In this document: one piece after another, positions 37,337-37,889 of the stretch | Numbering within the stretch: position 1 is the stretch's first letter | Layout of the letters: every line of letters begins with the position of its first letter | NCBI RefSeq assembly: GCF_002920535.1 | Contig: NZ_PQSS01000071.1 | Span: forward strand, 1-37,889 | Length of the DNA stretch: 37,889 bases | Reading direction: 5' to 3' | DNA from: Streptomyces sp. Ru71 | GTDB lineage: Bacteria > Actinomycetota > Actinomycetes > Streptomycetales > Streptomycetaceae | The notes under the pieces: model-generated | Database searches by the model: none | What the model saw: the letters and a program-made list of their open reading frames with translations, nothing else | What the model was told of the DNA's origin: nothing | Position numbers and translations under genes: made by a program

Positions 37337-37889
37337 TCAGCGGGGGCCCTTCGGCCCGCGGGGCGGGGGAGCGGGTGGGGGAGGCGGAGGTGGCGGGACC
37401 TCGTCGGGCCAGGAGGGTGGCCGCCTCCGGCTCCGGTCCTTCGGCGCCGGGGCGGGTGGTCCGAGCGGACCGGCCACCGTGGGAGCGCCGTACATGTCCG
37501 GCGGCGGTGCGTGGCGCTGCGCCGGCGGAGGCGTGTCCGCCGACTCGGGCCTGATCTCCGGGCCCCGGAGCCAGGGGTCCGGCGCAGAGTGGGACGCCGT
37601 CGGGCCGTAGGGGCCGGCCGCGGCCGTCTCACCGCGCCCGGGCTGCCCCGACGCCTCCCCCTGCGGATACGGCGATGCCGCCCACCGCACGGCCCACGTC
37701 CCGGCCGCCCCGCTGACGTACGCCAACAGCCCACCGGCGGCGCCCGCGCCCGCTCCCCATACGGCGCCCAGCAGCAACGCCACACCCACACGCTCCCGCA
37801 GCTCGACCCCGGCGCCGAAGGCGTCGAAGCCGAGGACGGACAGCGACGCGTTCACCGACACACCCGCCAGCCACCCGAGCAGCGCCAGC
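37337..37889 (-). CDS. Streptophobe-type multi-pass membrane protein, C-terminal part
   Basis: The frame is open to the right edge, so the N-terminal part lies outside the window. Visible are a TM segment with LALLGWLAGVSVNASLSVLG, the motif GFDAFGAGVELRERVGVALL and a further TM AVWGAGAGAAGGLLAY. A long Pro/Gly-rich cytosolic tail follows, ending in runs of Pro and RGPKGPR. The NASLSVLGFDAFGAG stretch is what I recognise from streptophobe family proteins, a Streptomyces-specific membrane family without a known function. The low-complexity tail abuts the G-rich repeat spacer and is probably of similar repetitive origin. Confidence 0.7.
   Translation of the reverse strand, partial: LALLGWLAGVSVNASLSVLGFDAFGAGVELRERVGVALLLGAVWGAGAGAAGGLLAYVSGAAGTWAVRWAASPYPQGEASGQPGRGETAAAGPYGPTASHSAPDPWLRGPEIRPESADTPPPAQRHAPPPDMYGAPTVAGPLGPPAPAPKDRSRRRPPSWPDEVPPPPPPPPAPPPRGPKGPR

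Overview
The window is a chromosomal segment of a Streptomyces-type actinomycete. It has very high G+C with third-codon G/C, GTG and TTG starts beside ATG, Streptomyces-restricted families (DUF6286, DUF3099, an SGM_5486-type peptide, a streptophobe-type membrane protein) and long GC-rich spacers between genes. I recognise 42 protein genes, including one short upstream ORF; the first and last genes are cut by the window edges. I see no tRNA, rRNA, CRISPR array, insertion sequence or prophage, and the gene content reads as core-type chromosome. The strongest novelty is in regulatory DNA and RNA structure and in a few odd protein architectures.

Layout. 1-4325: tail of a helical-repeat protein, a repeat-filled spacer, then an ABC-F ATPase preceded by a possible leaderless 7-codon ORF, a small HTH protein and a crotonase whose leader can fold into alternative hairpins. 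4741-7931: an Asp23/Gls24-AmaP type envelope module, with one divergent gene and five tightly packed or overlapping genes. 7977-12818 (minus): atypical SDR, GH15 glycosidase, SURF1, a small zinc-ribbon protein and a DEDDh exonuclease with a BRCT-like tail. 12979-17347: VIT1/CCC1 transporter, Zn-type dehydrogenase, CopD protein, and a CoA-transferase family III protein with an unusual domain order. 17410-20522 (minus): two tandem paralogous secreted subtilases. 20768-23912: DUF485 plus an acetate/solute symporter, then moaA behind three abutting palindromes.

24091-27050: small minus-strand genes with duplicated upstream elements, DUF3099, a GlsB-like protein and tyrS. 27145-30059: an overlapping TldD/PmbA-type pair. 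30316-31790: fabG-fabI, the last two reductive steps of FAS II. 31940-35504: a small secreted protein, a FadR/GntR regulator divergent from an MFS transporter with an operator-like palindrome on the promoter, two very small membrane proteins and a SixA-type phosphatase. 35586-37889 (minus): serB and the C-terminal part of a streptophobe-type protein, separated by a G-rich degenerate repeat spacer.

Genes that clearly work together: the Asp23 module (soluble Asp23 domains plus two two-TM anchors and a small membrane protein), DUF485 with the symporter, TldD with PmbA, FabG with FabI, and the regulator with its MFS transporter and accessory peptide. Several convergent pairs are separated by perfect hairpin terminators (tyrS/glsB, sixA/serB), and fabI ends in another.
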